A DNA stretch of 64,000 bases, from the NCBI RefSeq assembly GCF_003709565.1, contig NZ_QNRC01000009.1, positions 62,001 through 126,000 of the forward strand. The letters run 5' to 3'. This DNA is from Paracoccus sigandri (lineage in GTDB: Bacteria; Pseudomonadota; Alphaproteobacteria; Rhodobacterales; Rhodobacteraceae). How positions within the stretch are numbered: position 1 is the first letter of the stretch; every line of letters begins with the position of its first letter. Of this stretch, positions 9,361-21,724 are shown in pieces. Under the pieces are notes generated by a model. The model was not told the origin of the DNA. It ran no database searches and was given only the letters and a program-made list of their open reading frames with translations. The position numbers were made by a program, and so were the translations under genes.

Positions 9361-10788
9361 TTGAACAGTTCCCCAAGCGCGGATCGTGCAGGTCCGATCC
9401 TGCATTTCCGCGGCCACGGCCCCGAGGGGCTGCGCCTTGCCGCGATCCTGATCCGTCCCCAGGACGATCCGCCCCCCGGCGCATTGCGGCTGCAAGCGGG
9501 CGATGTCGCCGCCGCCAGGCTGGCCGAAATCGACGGGCTGGTCCTGTGGCGCTATGATTTCACCCTTGGCCCCGAGGATGACGGCTATGAGCTGGAGGGC
9601 CGCCTGCATCCGGTCCGGACCGCGCTGGAGGGCGATCTGCGTATCGGCTTCGTGTCCTGCAACGGCGAGGAGAACGGCGATCTGGACCGCGACGCGGCCG
9701 AGCGCAACCTGATGTGGGACCGGCTGGTCGCCCAGCACGAGCACGAGCCGCTGGCGCTGCTGCTGCAGGGCGGCGACCAGATCTATGCCGACGAGGCGAC
9801 CCATGGCCATCCGCTCAGCGAGGACTGGCCCGACCGGGTGCCCAAGAACCCGACCGAGGCCGAACTGGCGGACCTGACCCGGCACCTGCGCCACCGTTTC
9901 GCGCGCCGCTACCTGTCGGTGCTGACCCCGGCCCCCTGCGCCCGGCTGATGGCCGAGGTGCCGACGCTGTCGGTCTGGGACGATCACGACATCTGCGACG
10001 GCTGGGGCTCGCTGAAGGACAGCCGCACCCGCTCGGCGGTGGGCCAGACGCTGTTCCGCGTCGCGCGCGAGACCTATCTGCTGTTCCAGCATGGCGCGAC
10101 CGAGGCCGACATCCCCGAGCTGTTCCTCGATCCGCAGGGCCGCAGCCTGGGCTGGTGCCGGCAGCTGCCCGGCCTGACCCTGCTGGCCCCCGACCTGCGA
10201 TCAGAGCGGCACCGCCGCCGGATCATGGGCGATGCCGGCTGGCAGGGCGTCGAGGCGGTCGATCCGCCGCCGGGCCAGACCTTCCTGGTCTCCAGCGTGC
10301 CGCTGCTGGGGCCGCGCCTGTCGGTGATCGAGGCAATCATGACGGCGATCCCGCGGATGCAGCATTACGAGGACGACCTGCGCGACCAGTGGCAAAGCCG
10401 CACCCATCGCGACGAATGGCGCCGGATGCTGCGCGAGGTGCTGCGGATGCGTGCCAGCGGCCCGGTCACGGCGATCTCGGGCGAGATCCACCTGGCCACG
10501 CGGGCGATCATGGACGGCGACGAGGGGCGCGTGCATCAGCTGGTCGCCTCGGGCATCTCGCATCGCGCGCCGCCCAGGGCCTATGCGCGCTGCCTGGGCC
10601 TTCTGGCGGGCCTGGGCGAGGCGCCCCTGCCCGGCCACCCGATCCGCATCCTGCCGCTGCCGGGCCAGGCGCACCGCTATACGGCCGAACGGAACTTCCT
10701 GCTGCTGGAGCGCCGGGACGGGCGCTGGCAGGCGATCTGGCACCTGGAAGACAGCGGCCGCAGCCCGGCGCTGGACATTTCCGACTGA
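9361..10788 (+). CDS. PhoD-like metallophosphatase
   Basis: A metal-dependent phosphatase of the PhoD/calcineurin-like superfamily, 475 residues. Metal-ligand motifs are visible in order: [17 protein letters not shown] (137-144), WDDHDI (206-211) and SGEIH (373-377). Unlike classical PhoD I see no Tat signal, so a cytoplasmic phosphodiesterase or phosphatase role is more likely. The start is uncertain: I use TTG at 9361 with CGAGG upstream; no ATG lies near the conserved N-terminus. It converges on copZ with a 4-base gap. Confidence 0.75.
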   Translation: MNSSPSADRAGPILHFRGHGPEGLRLAAILIRPQDDPPPGALRLQAGDVAAARLAEIDGLVLWRYDFTLGPEDDGYELEGRLHPVRTALEGDLRIGFVSCNGEENGDLDRDAAERNLMWDRLVAQHEHEPLALLLQGGDQIYADEATHGHPLSEDWPDRVPKNPTEAELADLTRHLRHRFARRYLSVLTPAPCARLMAEVPTLSVWDDHDICDGWGSLKDSRTRSAVGQTLFRVARETYLLFQHGATEADIPELFLDPQGRSLGWCRQLPGLTLLAPDLRSERHRRRIMGDAGWQGVEAVDPPPGQTFLVSSVPLLGPRLSVIEAIMTAIPRMQHYEDDLRDQWQSRTHRDEWRRMLREVLRMRASGPVTAISGEIHLATRAIMDGDEGRVHQLVASGISHRAPPRAYARCLGLLAGLGEAPLPGHPIRILPLPGQAHRYTAERNFLLLERRDGRWQAIWHLEDSGRSPALDISD

Positions 10789-10792
10789 GCGG

Positions 10793-11008
10793 TCAGACCG
10801 GTTCGGCCCTGTATCCGGCCCCGGCGATGACGGCGCGGGCGGCCTTGGCATCGCCCGCCACCTCCAGCCGGTGGGCGGGCAGGTCGATCCGCACCCGCGC
10901 GCCGGGCATCGCGGCCTCGAACGCGGCGCGCAGCGTCTTTTCGCAATGGGTGCAGGTCATGTCCGGAACGGTGAAGACCGCGTTTCCGGTTGCCTCTGTA
11001 TCGCTCAT
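10793..11008 (-). CDS. copZ: Heavy-metal-associated domain protein, copper chaperone
   Basis: A 71-residue single HMA-domain protein with MTCTHC (17-22), whose two cysteines bind Cu(I) and hand it to a P-type ATPase. AAGGACC precedes the ATG at 11008; an upstream extension to 11125 has no site. It is divergent from the copper ATPase gene 193 bases away, so both likely answer to the same regulator. A mercury or zinc role is less likely given the neighbour. Confidence 0.85.
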   Translation of the reverse strand: MSDTEATGNAVFTVPDMTCTHCEKTLRAAFEAAMPGARVRIDLPAHRLEVAGDAKAARAVIAGAGYRAEPV

Positions 11009-11128
11009 CCGTGGTCCTTTCCGGTCCTGGGGCACCGTCGCGGCGCCCGGCATCGGTGCAGAAGGGACCCCACGCAACCCGAGGGCCAAGGGCCTTTCCC
11101 GCTCGGCCCGCAAATTTCCGGCCACCCC

Positions 11129-11159
11129 TTGACCCTCCAGCGACTGGAGCCTCTATCTG
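11129..11159 (+). promoter_or_regulatory. CueR-type copper-responsive promoter of copA
   Basis: TTGACC (11129-11134), a 19-base spacer and TATCTG (11154-11159). The overlong spacer carries the perfect inverted repeat CTCCAG-CGA-CTGGAG (11135-11149). A 19-base spacer with central dyad is the hallmark of MerR-family promoters and CCAG/CTGG half-sites are typical of CueR. It lies about 41 bases before the copA start. Confidence 0.8.
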
Positions 11160-11200
11160 GTCATCCGACAGGCCGAACGGACGAAAAGGAGGGCCGCCGG

Positions 11201-13708
<2,508 letters not shown>

Positions 13709-13717
13709 GGCGGCGCG

Positions 13718-13747
13718 CCCCGGCCATCGCGGAACGGATGGCCGGGG
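13718..13747. terminator. Hairpin between copA and the pyrophosphatase
   Basis: CCCCGGCCATC (13718-13728) pairs perfectly with GATGGCCGGGG (13737-13747) around an 8-base loop, between two convergent stops. There is no T-run, so it may act as a transcript end-stabilising hairpin or Rho-aided terminator. Confidence 0.55.
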
Positions 13748-13764
13748 GACTGCGGAAAACCGCG

Positions 13765-14379
13765 TCAGTTCGTGGCGGCGGTGCGGCCGTTTTCGGCGCG
13801 ATAGGCCTCGATCGCGCCGGCGACCATGTCGGCGGCCTCGTTGGCGCCGCCGAAGCCGTTCAGCTCGACCAGCTTGCGGCCCTCGGGCAGCTGCTTGTAG
13901 ACCCGGAAGAAGGCCTCGATCCGCTGGCGCTCGATCTCGGGCAGGTCCTCGATATTGCGAATGTCGTCATAGGTCGGGTCGATGTCCGAGGCCGGCACGG
14001 CGATGATCTTGCTGTCCTCCTCGCCGCCGTCGATCATGTGCAGCACGCCGATGGCGCGGACCTTGATGACGGCGCCCGGCACGATGGGCTCGCGCGTGAA
14101 GACCAGCCCGTCCAGCGGATCGCCGTCGCCCGCCAGGGTCGAGGGCAGCGAGCCGTAATTGGCCGGATAGACGACCGGCATCGACTGGAAGCGGTCCACC
14201 AGCACATAGCCATGCTCGGCATCCAGCTCGTATTTGGTGAAGCTGCCGGCCGGGATCTCGATGACGGTGAAGAATTCCGAAGGGTCCTCGGGCTGCGGAT
14301 AGGTGAAGGGATGCTGCATCTGCGCCAGCGCGGGCGTCGCCAGCAGGGCCAGGGAAAGGGCGGCAAGGGCGGTTTTCAT
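13765..14379 (-). CDS. Inorganic pyrophosphatase family I with signal peptide
   Basis: Hydrolyses pyrophosphate to phosphate. The 204-residue protein keeps the Mg-binding acids of family I: DGDPLD (D85, D87, D90) and D117/D122 in GVLHMIDGGEEDSK. The oddity is the N-terminus: MKTALAALSLALL then AQ at residue 20 looks like a cleavable Sec signal peptide, pointing to a periplasmic enzyme rather than the usual essential cytoplasmic one. The ATG at 14379 has CGGAGG upstream, so the signal is inside the translated region. Divergent from gdhA. Confidence 0.85.
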   Translation of the reverse strand: MKTALAALSLALLATPALAQMQHPFTYPQPEDPSEFFTVIEIPAGSFTKYELDAEHGYVLVDRFQSMPVVYPANYGSLPSTLAGDGDPLDGLVFTREPIVPGAVIKVRAIGVLHMIDGGEEDSKIIAVPASDIDPTYDDIRNIEDLPEIERQRIEAFFRVYKQLPEGRKLVELNGFGGANEAADMVAGAIEAYRAENGRTAATN

Positions 14380-14498
14380 CGGATCCTCCGTTGATGGATG
14401 CGCCCCTGTTAGTCGGCGGATGTGACGGCCGGGTGACGCCCCGCCCGGCAGCCGCACCGCATTCCGCCAATGATCCGGGCAAAACGCCCAAACCATAA

Positions 14499-15935
<1,437 letters not shown>

Positions 15936-15946
15936 CCGAAAACGGG

Positions 15947-15977
15947 GCGGCGGCGGGCAAGGCACGCCCGCCGCCGC
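15947..15977. terminator. Bidirectional hairpin between gdhA and cysW
   Basis: A perfect 12-bp GC stem (15947-15958 with 15966-15977) and 7-base loop AAGGCAC between convergent genes. On the minus strand a CGTTTTC run follows, so it should end the sulfate operon and possibly gdhA as well. Confidence 0.7.
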
Positions 15978-15979
15978 GT

Positions 15980-16810
15980 TCAGCGGCGCGCCTCCATCGC
16001 CGTCTTCAGCACCATCACGACCAGCGCGATGACCGTCAGGGTCGAGGCGGCGGCGAAGGCCCCGGCGATGTTGAGGTCGTTGAACAGCAGCTCGATCTGC
16101 AAGGGCAGCGTGTTGGTCTGCCCCCGGATCGAGCCCGAGACCACCGAGACCCCGCCGAATTCGCCGACCGCGCGCGCCGTGCACAGCACCGCCCCATAGA
16201 GCAGCGCCCACCGGATATTGGGCAGGGTCACGCGGCGGAAGACCTGCCAGCCCGAGGCCCCCAGCGTCACCGCCGCCTGTTCCTGTTCCGACCCCTGCGC
16301 CTGCATCAAGGGCAGCACCTCGCGCAGCACGAAGGGCGAGGTGACGAACATCGTCACCATCACGATCCCCGGCAGCGCGAACAGGATCTGGATGTCATGG
16401 GCCAGCAGCCACGAGCCCAAGAGCCCCTGCCGCCCGTAAAGCAGCAGATAGCAGATCCCAGCGATGATCGGGGAAATCGAGAAGGGGATCTCGATCAGCG
16501 TCAGCAGCGCCTTGCGGCCGCGGAACCGGAACCGGGCGATGGCCCAGGCGGCGGCGATGCCGAAGGCGATGTTGACGGGCACGGTCAGCAGCGCGACCAG
16601 CGCCGTCAGGGCGATGGCGTGCAGCGTGTTCGGCTCAAGGATATTGGCGGCAAAGACCTGGAAGCCCTGGGCGAAGGCGCGGTGGAAGATATAGGCCAGC
16701 GGCACCACCAGAACGGCGATGGTCAGCAGCACGGCGGCGGCGATCAGCGCCTTTGCCACCCGCTGGTCAGGGCGCGGCGCCAGGGCGCCGGGGGCGGCGG
16801 CGGGTCTCAT
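15980..16810 (-). CDS. cysW: Sulfate/thiosulfate ABC transporter permease
   Basis: One of the two membrane subunits of the sulfate importer, 276 residues, six hydrophobic segments. The EAA loop that docks on the ATPase is visible (EQAAVTLGASGWQVFRRVTLP), as is the sulfate-permease signature ARAVGEFGGVSVVSG. It overlaps cysT by ATGA (16807-16810) and is the last gene of the operon. Confidence 0.93.
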   Translation of the reverse strand: MRPAAAPGALAPRPDQRVAKALIAAAVLLTIAVLVVPLAYIFHRAFAQGFQVFAANILEPNTLHAIALTALVALLTVPVNIAFGIAAAWAIARFRFRGRKALLTLIEIPFSISPIIAGICYLLLYGRQGLLGSWLLAHDIQILFALPGIVMVTMFVTSPFVLREVLPLMQAQGSEQEQAAVTLGASGWQVFRRVTLPNIRWALLYGAVLCTARAVGEFGGVSVVSGSIRGQTNTLPLQIELLFNDLNIAGAFAAASTLTVIALVVMVLKTAMEARR

Positions 16811-17661
16811 GCCCCCTTCCCCTTGTAGCGCATCGCCCGCGCCTGCAGCAGGTTCGAGGCGACCAGCAGCACAAGCGCGATGAACAGCAGCACCAGCGCG
16901 ATGGCGGCGGCGCCGTTATAGTCGTATTCCTCCAGCCGGATGAAGGCCAGAAGCGAGGCGATCTCGGTCTTCATCGGCAGGTTGCCGGCGATGAAGACCA
17001 CCGCGCCGAATTCCCCCAGCGAACGGGCGAAGGACAGGGTGATGCCGACCAGCCAGGCGGGCAGGATCGCCGGCAGGATCACCCGGTAGAAGATCGTCCA
17101 GCGATGCGCGCCAAGCGTCACCGCGGCCTCCTCGTATTGCGGGTCCAGGTCCTCCAGCACCGGCTGGACCGAGCGCACGACGAAGGGGATCGAGGTGAAG
17201 GACATCGCCAGCGCCACGCCCCAGATCGTATAGACGACCTCGATCCCCAGCGGCTGCAGCAAGGCCCCATACCAGCCGTTGCCCGCGAAAAGCGCGGTCA
17301 GCGCCAGGCCGGCGACGGCGGTGGGCAGCGCGAAGGGCACGTCCATCAGCGCGTCCAGCAGCCGCTTGCCGGGAAAGTCGTAGCGCACCAGCACCCAGGC
17401 CATCAGCAGCCCGTAAAGCGCGTTGAAGATCGTGGCCATGGTGGCCGCGACCAGCGTCAGTTGCAGCGCCGCCCGCGTGCGCGGCGCGGTGATGATCTGC
17501 ACGAAGCGTTCGGGCCCGATCTCGGCCCCCTTCAGCACCAGCGCGATCACCGGCAGCAGGACGATGACGCCGACATAGGTCAGCGTCACGCCCATGGTCA
17601 GGCCGAAGCCCGGCAGCACCCGCTTGGCGCGGACCGGCGCGGCTGGTGCAATTGCCGTCAT
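16807..17661 (-). CDS. cysT: Sulfate/thiosulfate ABC transporter permease
   Basis: The partner membrane subunit of CysW, 284 residues, six hydrophobic segments, EAA loop EEAAVTLGAHRWTIFYRVILP and SLGEFGAVVFIAGN. Also named CysU. Overlaps sbp upstream (17658-17661) and cysW downstream (16807-16810), each by 4 bases, which fits a fixed 1:1 subunit ratio. Confidence 0.93.
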   Translation of the reverse strand: MTAIAPAAPVRAKRVLPGFGLTMGVTLTYVGVIVLLPVIALVLKGAEIGPERFVQIITAPRTRAALQLTLVAATMATIFNALYGLLMAWVLVRYDFPGKRLLDALMDVPFALPTAVAGLALTALFAGNGWYGALLQPLGIEVVYTIWGVALAMSFTSIPFVVRSVQPVLEDLDPQYEEAAVTLGAHRWTIFYRVILPAILPAWLVGITLSFARSLGEFGAVVFIAGNLPMKTEIASLLAFIRLEEYDYNGAAAIALVLLFIALVLLVASNLLQARAMRYKGKGA

Positions 17662-18650
17662 TGGTTGACGAACAGCCTGTCGAGGATCGCGCCCTCGGCC
17701 AGATGCTCCTCGCCGATCTGCTCCCAGCCGCCGAAGACATCCTCGGCCGTGACCAGCTTCAGCTCGGGGAAGCGATCAGCGAATTCGGCCTTCACCGTCT
17801 CGTCATGCACGCGATAGTCGTTCTCGGCCAGCAGGCGCTGACCCTCGGGGGAATAGAGGAAATCCAGGTAAGCCTTGGAAACTTCCTCGCTTCCGTTGCG
17901 CGCCGCGTTCTCGGACACGACCGCGACCGGGAATTCGGCCAGAAGGCTCAGCGAGGGCGTGACCTGCTCGAAGCCCTGGTCGGCATATTGCCTGGCGATC
18001 TGCGCGGTTTCGGCCTCGAAGGTGATAAGCACGTCGCCCAAGTTGCGCTCGGCGAAGGTGGCGGTGGCGGCGCGCCCGCCGGTGTCGAAGACCGGGACAT
18101 TGGCGAACAGCCTGCCCACGAAGTCCTGCGCCGCCTCGTGATCGCCGTCATTGACCTCCAGCGCATAGGCATAGGCGGCCAGATAGGTATAGCGCGCATT
18201 GCCGCTGGTCTTGGGATTGGGGAAGATCACCTGCACGTCCTCGGCCACCAGGTCGTCCCAGTCCTCGATCCCCTTCGGATTGCCCTCGCGGACCAGGAAC
18301 GACGGCAGCGAGTAATAGGGCGAGGCATCGTTGGGGAAGGCCTCGCGCCAGTTCTCGTCGACCAGCCCGGCATCGGCCAGGACCTGGATGTCGGTGGTCT
18401 GGTTGAAGGTCACGACATCGGCGGGCAGCCCCTCCAGGATCGCGCGCGCCTGGCGCGAGGATCCGCCATGCGACTGGTCGATGGAAACATCGCGGCCGGT
18501 CTCGGCCTTCCACTTCTCGGCGAAGACCGGGTTGATGGCGGCGAACAGCTCGCGCGCGATGTCGTAGGACACGTTGAGGATGGCGTCCTGGGCCGAGGCC
18601 GGCGCGGCAAGGCCGAGCGTCAGCGCGGCGGCAAGAAGGCGGGTTTTCAC
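17658..18650 (-). CDS. sbp: Periplasmic sulfate-binding protein
   Basis: Captures sulfate for the CysTWA importer. The 330-residue precursor starts with a Sec signal peptide (to about residue 20, ASA-Q). The family signature QSHGGSSRQARAILEG and the later NPKTSGNARY loop supply the main-chain and serine contacts to sulfate. Start is GTG at 18650 with AAGGAG eight bases upstream, overlapping the cysA stop as GTGA. The operon order cysA-sbp-cysT-cysW differs from the enteric cysPTWA order. Confidence 0.93.
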   Translation of the reverse strand: MKTRLLAAALTLGLAAPASAQDAILNVSYDIARELFAAINPVFAEKWKAETGRDVSIDQSHGGSSRQARAILEGLPADVVTFNQTTDIQVLADAGLVDENWREAFPNDASPYYSLPSFLVREGNPKGIEDWDDLVAEDVQVIFPNPKTSGNARYTYLAAYAYALEVNDGDHEAAQDFVGRLFANVPVFDTGGRAATATFAERNLGDVLITFEAETAQIARQYADQGFEQVTPSLSLLAEFPVAVVSENAARNGSEEVSKAYLDFLYSPEGQRLLAENDYRVHDETVKAEFADRFPELKLVTAEDVFGGWEQIGEEHLAEGAILDRLFVNQ

Positions 18651-19747
18651 AGTCGTTGCTCCTTGAAGGCGGGAAGGGGGGCGGGCGTGGCGGGCTGGTC
18701 GGAACGCGGCGCGGCGGGGAAGATGCGGCCGGCCTCGGGGCGCAGCAGCACGGGCTGGCCGGTCTCCAGCCCGGCGATGCGGCGGCGCGGCATCTCGGCC
18801 TCGATGCCGCACCCGTCGGGTCCGGTCAGCTGCAGCCGCAGCAGCGCCCCGGTCGAGACGATCTCGGCCACGCGGAAACAGCCCTCGGGATCGGGGCGGA
18901 CCGCGATGTCCGAAGGGCGCAGGAACAGCGTCGCCGGCCCGTCCGCCATGGCGCGGCGCGGCAGGGCGGTCAGGTCGATGCCCGGCGCCTCGGCCCGGCC
19001 CTGATGCATGGTGACCGGCAGTTCCACCGTCAGCCCGACGAAACGCGCGACGAAGGCAGAGGCCGGATGGTCGTAGATCTCGTCCGGGTGGCCGATCTGC
19101 TCGATCCGGCCCGCGCCCATCACCACGACGCGGTCGGCCAGCTCGAAGGCCTCTTCCTGGTCGTGGGTGACGAAGATCGTCGTGGTGCCGCTGGCTTCGT
19201 GGACCCCGCGCAGCCAGCGGCGCAGGTCGCGGCGGACCTGCGCGTCCAGCGCGCCGAAGGGCTCGTCCAGCAGCAGAAGCCGGGGCGAGATCGCCAGCGC
19301 CCGCCCCAGCGCGACCCGCTGGCGCTGGCCGCCCGAAAGCTCGGACGGATAGCGGTCGGCCAACGCGTCGATCTGCAGGAAATGCAGCAATTCCCTGACC
19401 CTGGCCTCGATCTGGGCCGAGGGCGGGCGCTGGCTGCGCGGCAGGACGGTCAGGCCGAAGGCGATGTTGTCGCGCACCTTCATATGCGGAAACAGCGCGT
19501 AATGCTGGAAGACGAAGCCGGTGCGCCGGGCCTGCGCGGTCCGGCCCAGCCAGTCCTGCCCGTCGACCGCCAGGCTGCCCGCATCGGGCCAGTCCAGCCC
19601 GGCGATGATGCGCAGAAGCGTCGTCTTGCCCGACCCCGAAGGCCCCAGCAGCGCGACCAGCTCGCCCTTGCCGATGTCGAGGTCGATGCCGCGCAGCACC
19701 TCGGTCTGGCCGAAGCGGCGGGTCATGTTGGCGATCGAAAGGCTCAT
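18647..19747 (-). CDS. cysA: Sulfate ABC transporter ATPase
   Basis: Energises sulfate uptake. 366 residues: Walker A GPSGSGKTT, signature LSGGQRQRVALGRAL, Walker B LLLLDEPFGALDAQ, switch histidine in VTHDQEEA, then a C-terminal TOBE-like regulatory domain. Start at 19747 has AGGAC upstream. First gene of the operon; the 180-base upstream region (19748-19927) contains an imperfect promoter region and the inverted repeat GGAAA-N7-TTTCC (19835-19851), a possible site for a LysR-type sulfur regulator. Confidence 0.93.
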   Translation of the reverse strand: MSLSIANMTRRFGQTEVLRGIDLDIGKGELVALLGPSGSGKTTLLRIIAGLDWPDAGSLAVDGQDWLGRTAQARRTGFVFQHYALFPHMKVRDNIAFGLTVLPRSQRPPSAQIEARVRELLHFLQIDALADRYPSELSGGQRQRVALGRALAISPRLLLLDEPFGALDAQVRRDLRRWLRGVHEASGTTTIFVTHDQEEAFELADRVVVMGAGRIEQIGHPDEIYDHPASAFVARFVGLTVELPVTMHQGRAEAPGIDLTALPRRAMADGPATLFLRPSDIAVRPDPEGCFRVAEIVSTGALLRLQLTGPDGCGIEAEMPRRRIAGLETGQPVLLRPEAGRIFPAAPRSDQPATPAPLPAFKEQRL

Positions 19748-19834
19748 GTTGGCGTCCTGTTCCCTTGCGGTGAAGCTAAGCAGCGCGCAGGACGAAGCCA
19801 AGGAAAGGAACCCTGTCATTTCGACGGCGGTTTT

Positions 19835-19851
19835 GGAAATATTTTCTTTCC
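19835..19851. promoter_or_regulatory. Inverted repeat upstream of cysA
   Basis: GGAAA-TATTTTC-TTTCC in an AT-rich island 88-104 bases before the cysA start, within an otherwise GC-rich region. AT-rich dyads of this size are typical LysR-type sites (CysB-like), but no regulator is encoded next to the operon. Confidence 0.35.
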
Positions 19852-19927
19852 GTGCAGATAAAACAGAACGAAAATTCTACCCGCCACGGCCGGCAGGCGG
19901 CGAAACGACCGGATCGTTCCCTGCCCC

Positions 19928-20401
19928 TCAGCGGGTGGTCGTGTCGATCGGATAGGCGGTGGTATAGGCCAGCCGCTCCATCGCGAAGTTCGAGGTGACG
20001 TTCTTGATCGGCAGCGCGTCGGTCAGCCGCTTGTAGAGCCGGTCGAAGGCGGCCATGTCGGGCACCGAGACGCGCAGCAGGTAATCCATCTGCCCGGCCA
20101 TGCGATAGACCTCCATGACCTCGGGGATGGCGGTCACCATCTCGGTGAAATGCTCGCGCCATTCGGCGCTGTGGTCGGGGGCCTCGATGCCGACGAAGAC
20201 GGTCAGCCCGAAGCCGATCCGGTTCGGGTCGGCGATGGCCACGCGCCGGGTCAGCACCCCGGTCGTCTCCAGCTTCTGGATGCGCTTCCAGCAGGGGGTC
20301 TGCGACAGGCCGACCCGGTCGGCGATCTGCGCCAGCGACAGCGTCGCGTCGCGCATCAGTTCGGAAACGATCTTGCGATCGATCAGGTCCAGCTCTTCCA
20401 T
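19928..20401 (-). CDS. Lrp/AsnC-family transcriptional regulator
   Basis: A 157-residue regulator with the AsnC-type helix-turn-helix (LSLAQIADRVGLSQTPCWKRIQKLE) and a C-terminal RAM ligand-binding domain (VYRMAGQMDYLLRVSVPD). Such proteins sense amino acids and often control the neighbouring gene, but here neighbours are a sulfate operon downstream and the lipid-like cluster upstream. The start at 20401 has GGGGA only 4 bases upstream; an ATG at 20422 is the alternative. Confidence 0.88.
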   Translation of the reverse strand: MEELDLIDRKIVSELMRDATLSLAQIADRVGLSQTPCWKRIQKLETTGVLTRRVAIADPNRIGFGLTVFVGIEAPDHSAEWREHFTEMVTAIPEVMEVYRMAGQMDYLLRVSVPDMAAFDRLYKRLTDALPIKNVTSNFAMERLAYTTAYPIDTTTR

Positions 20402-20470
20402 CGGGTCCCCGCCACTCTTCATGCTGCGCAGAATGCCGCGCGCGGCGCCGGATGCCAACCGTTTCGGCAA

Positions 20471-21724
20471 TCACGCCGGCAGGACGCGGACCCGGCGGCG
20501 CTTGGCGTCGGGCTCGGGCGGCAGGCCGGCATGCAGGCGCAATTCGGGCGGCGTGCAGTCCAGCCGGCGGCCCAGATCGGCCAGCGCGTCGCGCAGCGGG
20601 CGCTCGGCATCGCCCTCGGCGCCGTCCAGCCAGATCTCCAGCACATTGCCCCGCTGGATCGCCCGCCAGTCGCGCAGCCGCAGCGGCAGGCAGGCGATCA
20701 TGGTGCGGATCGCATCGGCCGGCACCAGCCGCAGCCCCGCGCGGCCGGGCCACCACAACATGTCGTCCTCGCGCCCCTCGATCCGGGCGATGCGCAGGCT
20801 GGCGCAGCCGCAGGGGCATGGCGCGGGATCGGGGACCAGCACGTCGTCCAGCCGATAGTTCAGGATCGGCAGGCTTTCGCGGGTAAAGTCGTGGATGATC
20901 GGGCAGAAGGCGCCGGTGGCCGGGTCGATCACGTCGCGTTCCACCCGCAGCCAGCCCTCGTTCAGATGCAGGCTGCCGGCGCGGCAGGTCATGGCCAGCA
21001 CGCCCTCGGTCGCCTGATAGACCTCGTCGACGGGCACGCCGAAGGCCGCGGTGATCGCCGCGCGATCCTCGGGCAGCAGGGTCTCGGCGACCGAGATCAG
21101 CCGCTGCGGCGCGATGCGCGGGCCGGCCAGCGCCAGCTGCCCCAGGATGCGGGCGGGCGCGATCACCACGGTCGGGTCCAGCGCCTCCAGCCGCGACAGG
21201 TGATCCTGCCAGGGCGTCAGCATGTCGAAGAACTGAAACCGCACCAGCGGGTTCGACAGGCGGCGATAGAGCGCGTTGTCGGCGCGCATGAAGAAGGCCA
21301 CGCGCTGACGCCGCGCCAGGCTTGGCCAGAAGCGGCCCAGCATGATCGCGGCCCACAGCGCGCGTTCGCGCGGCGTGGACAGGAACAGCCCGCGCTGGCC
21401 CGAGGTGCCGGTGGACAGCCCGACCGCGACCTTGCCGATCATCGGGCTGAAATCGCGGCTCTCCTCGGCGCGCAAGGCCACGTCCAGCGCCTGGTCGTAT
21501 CGAATGCCGCAGGTGTTGATGGCCGAGAAATTCTCCATCAGCCGCGCCTTCGACATGCGCGGCAGGGCAGCCAGGGGCACCTGCGCCAGGTCGCGATAGA
21601 AGGGCGAACGCGGCATGACCCGCTGGCGAAACAGCGCGAAGGCGCGGGCGTGATGGGCCTCGATCTGCGCGCGGTCGCGAAAGCCGCGGCCATAGCGGGC
21701 CGAGAGGAAGGCGGACAGGCTCAT
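20471..21724 (-). CDS. Adenylate-forming enzyme, PaaK/F390-synthetase-like
   Basis: A 417-residue AMP-forming ligase related to phenylacetate-CoA ligase (CapK/'F390 synthetase-related' group). The phosphate loop is STGTSGQRG (104-112); the adenine-side motif is VYQATEGVLA, and a CPCGC cluster (zinc-knuckle-like, usual in PaaK relatives) follows NYRLDDVLV. It should activate a carboxylate as the adenylate and pass it to CoA or a carrier. Last gene of the cluster, overlapping the metallo-hydrolase by 4 bases (21721-21724). The substrate is not known. Confidence 0.75.
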   Translation of the reverse strand: MSLSAFLSARYGRGFRDRAQIEAHHARAFALFRQRVMPRSPFYRDLAQVPLAALPRMSKARLMENFSAINTCGIRYDQALDVALRAEESRDFSPMIGKVAVGLSTGTSGQRGLFLSTPRERALWAAIMLGRFWPSLARRQRVAFFMRADNALYRRLSNPLVRFQFFDMLTPWQDHLSRLEALDPTVVIAPARILGQLALAGPRIAPQRLISVAETLLPEDRAAITAAFGVPVDEVYQATEGVLAMTCRAGSLHLNEGWLRVERDVIDPATGAFCPIIHDFTRESLPILNYRLDDVLVPDPAPCPCGCASLRIARIEGREDDMLWWPGRAGLRLVPADAIRTMIACLPLRLRDWRAIQRGNVLEIWLDGAEGDAERPLRDALADLGRRLDCTPPELRLHAGLPPEPDAKRRRVRVLPA

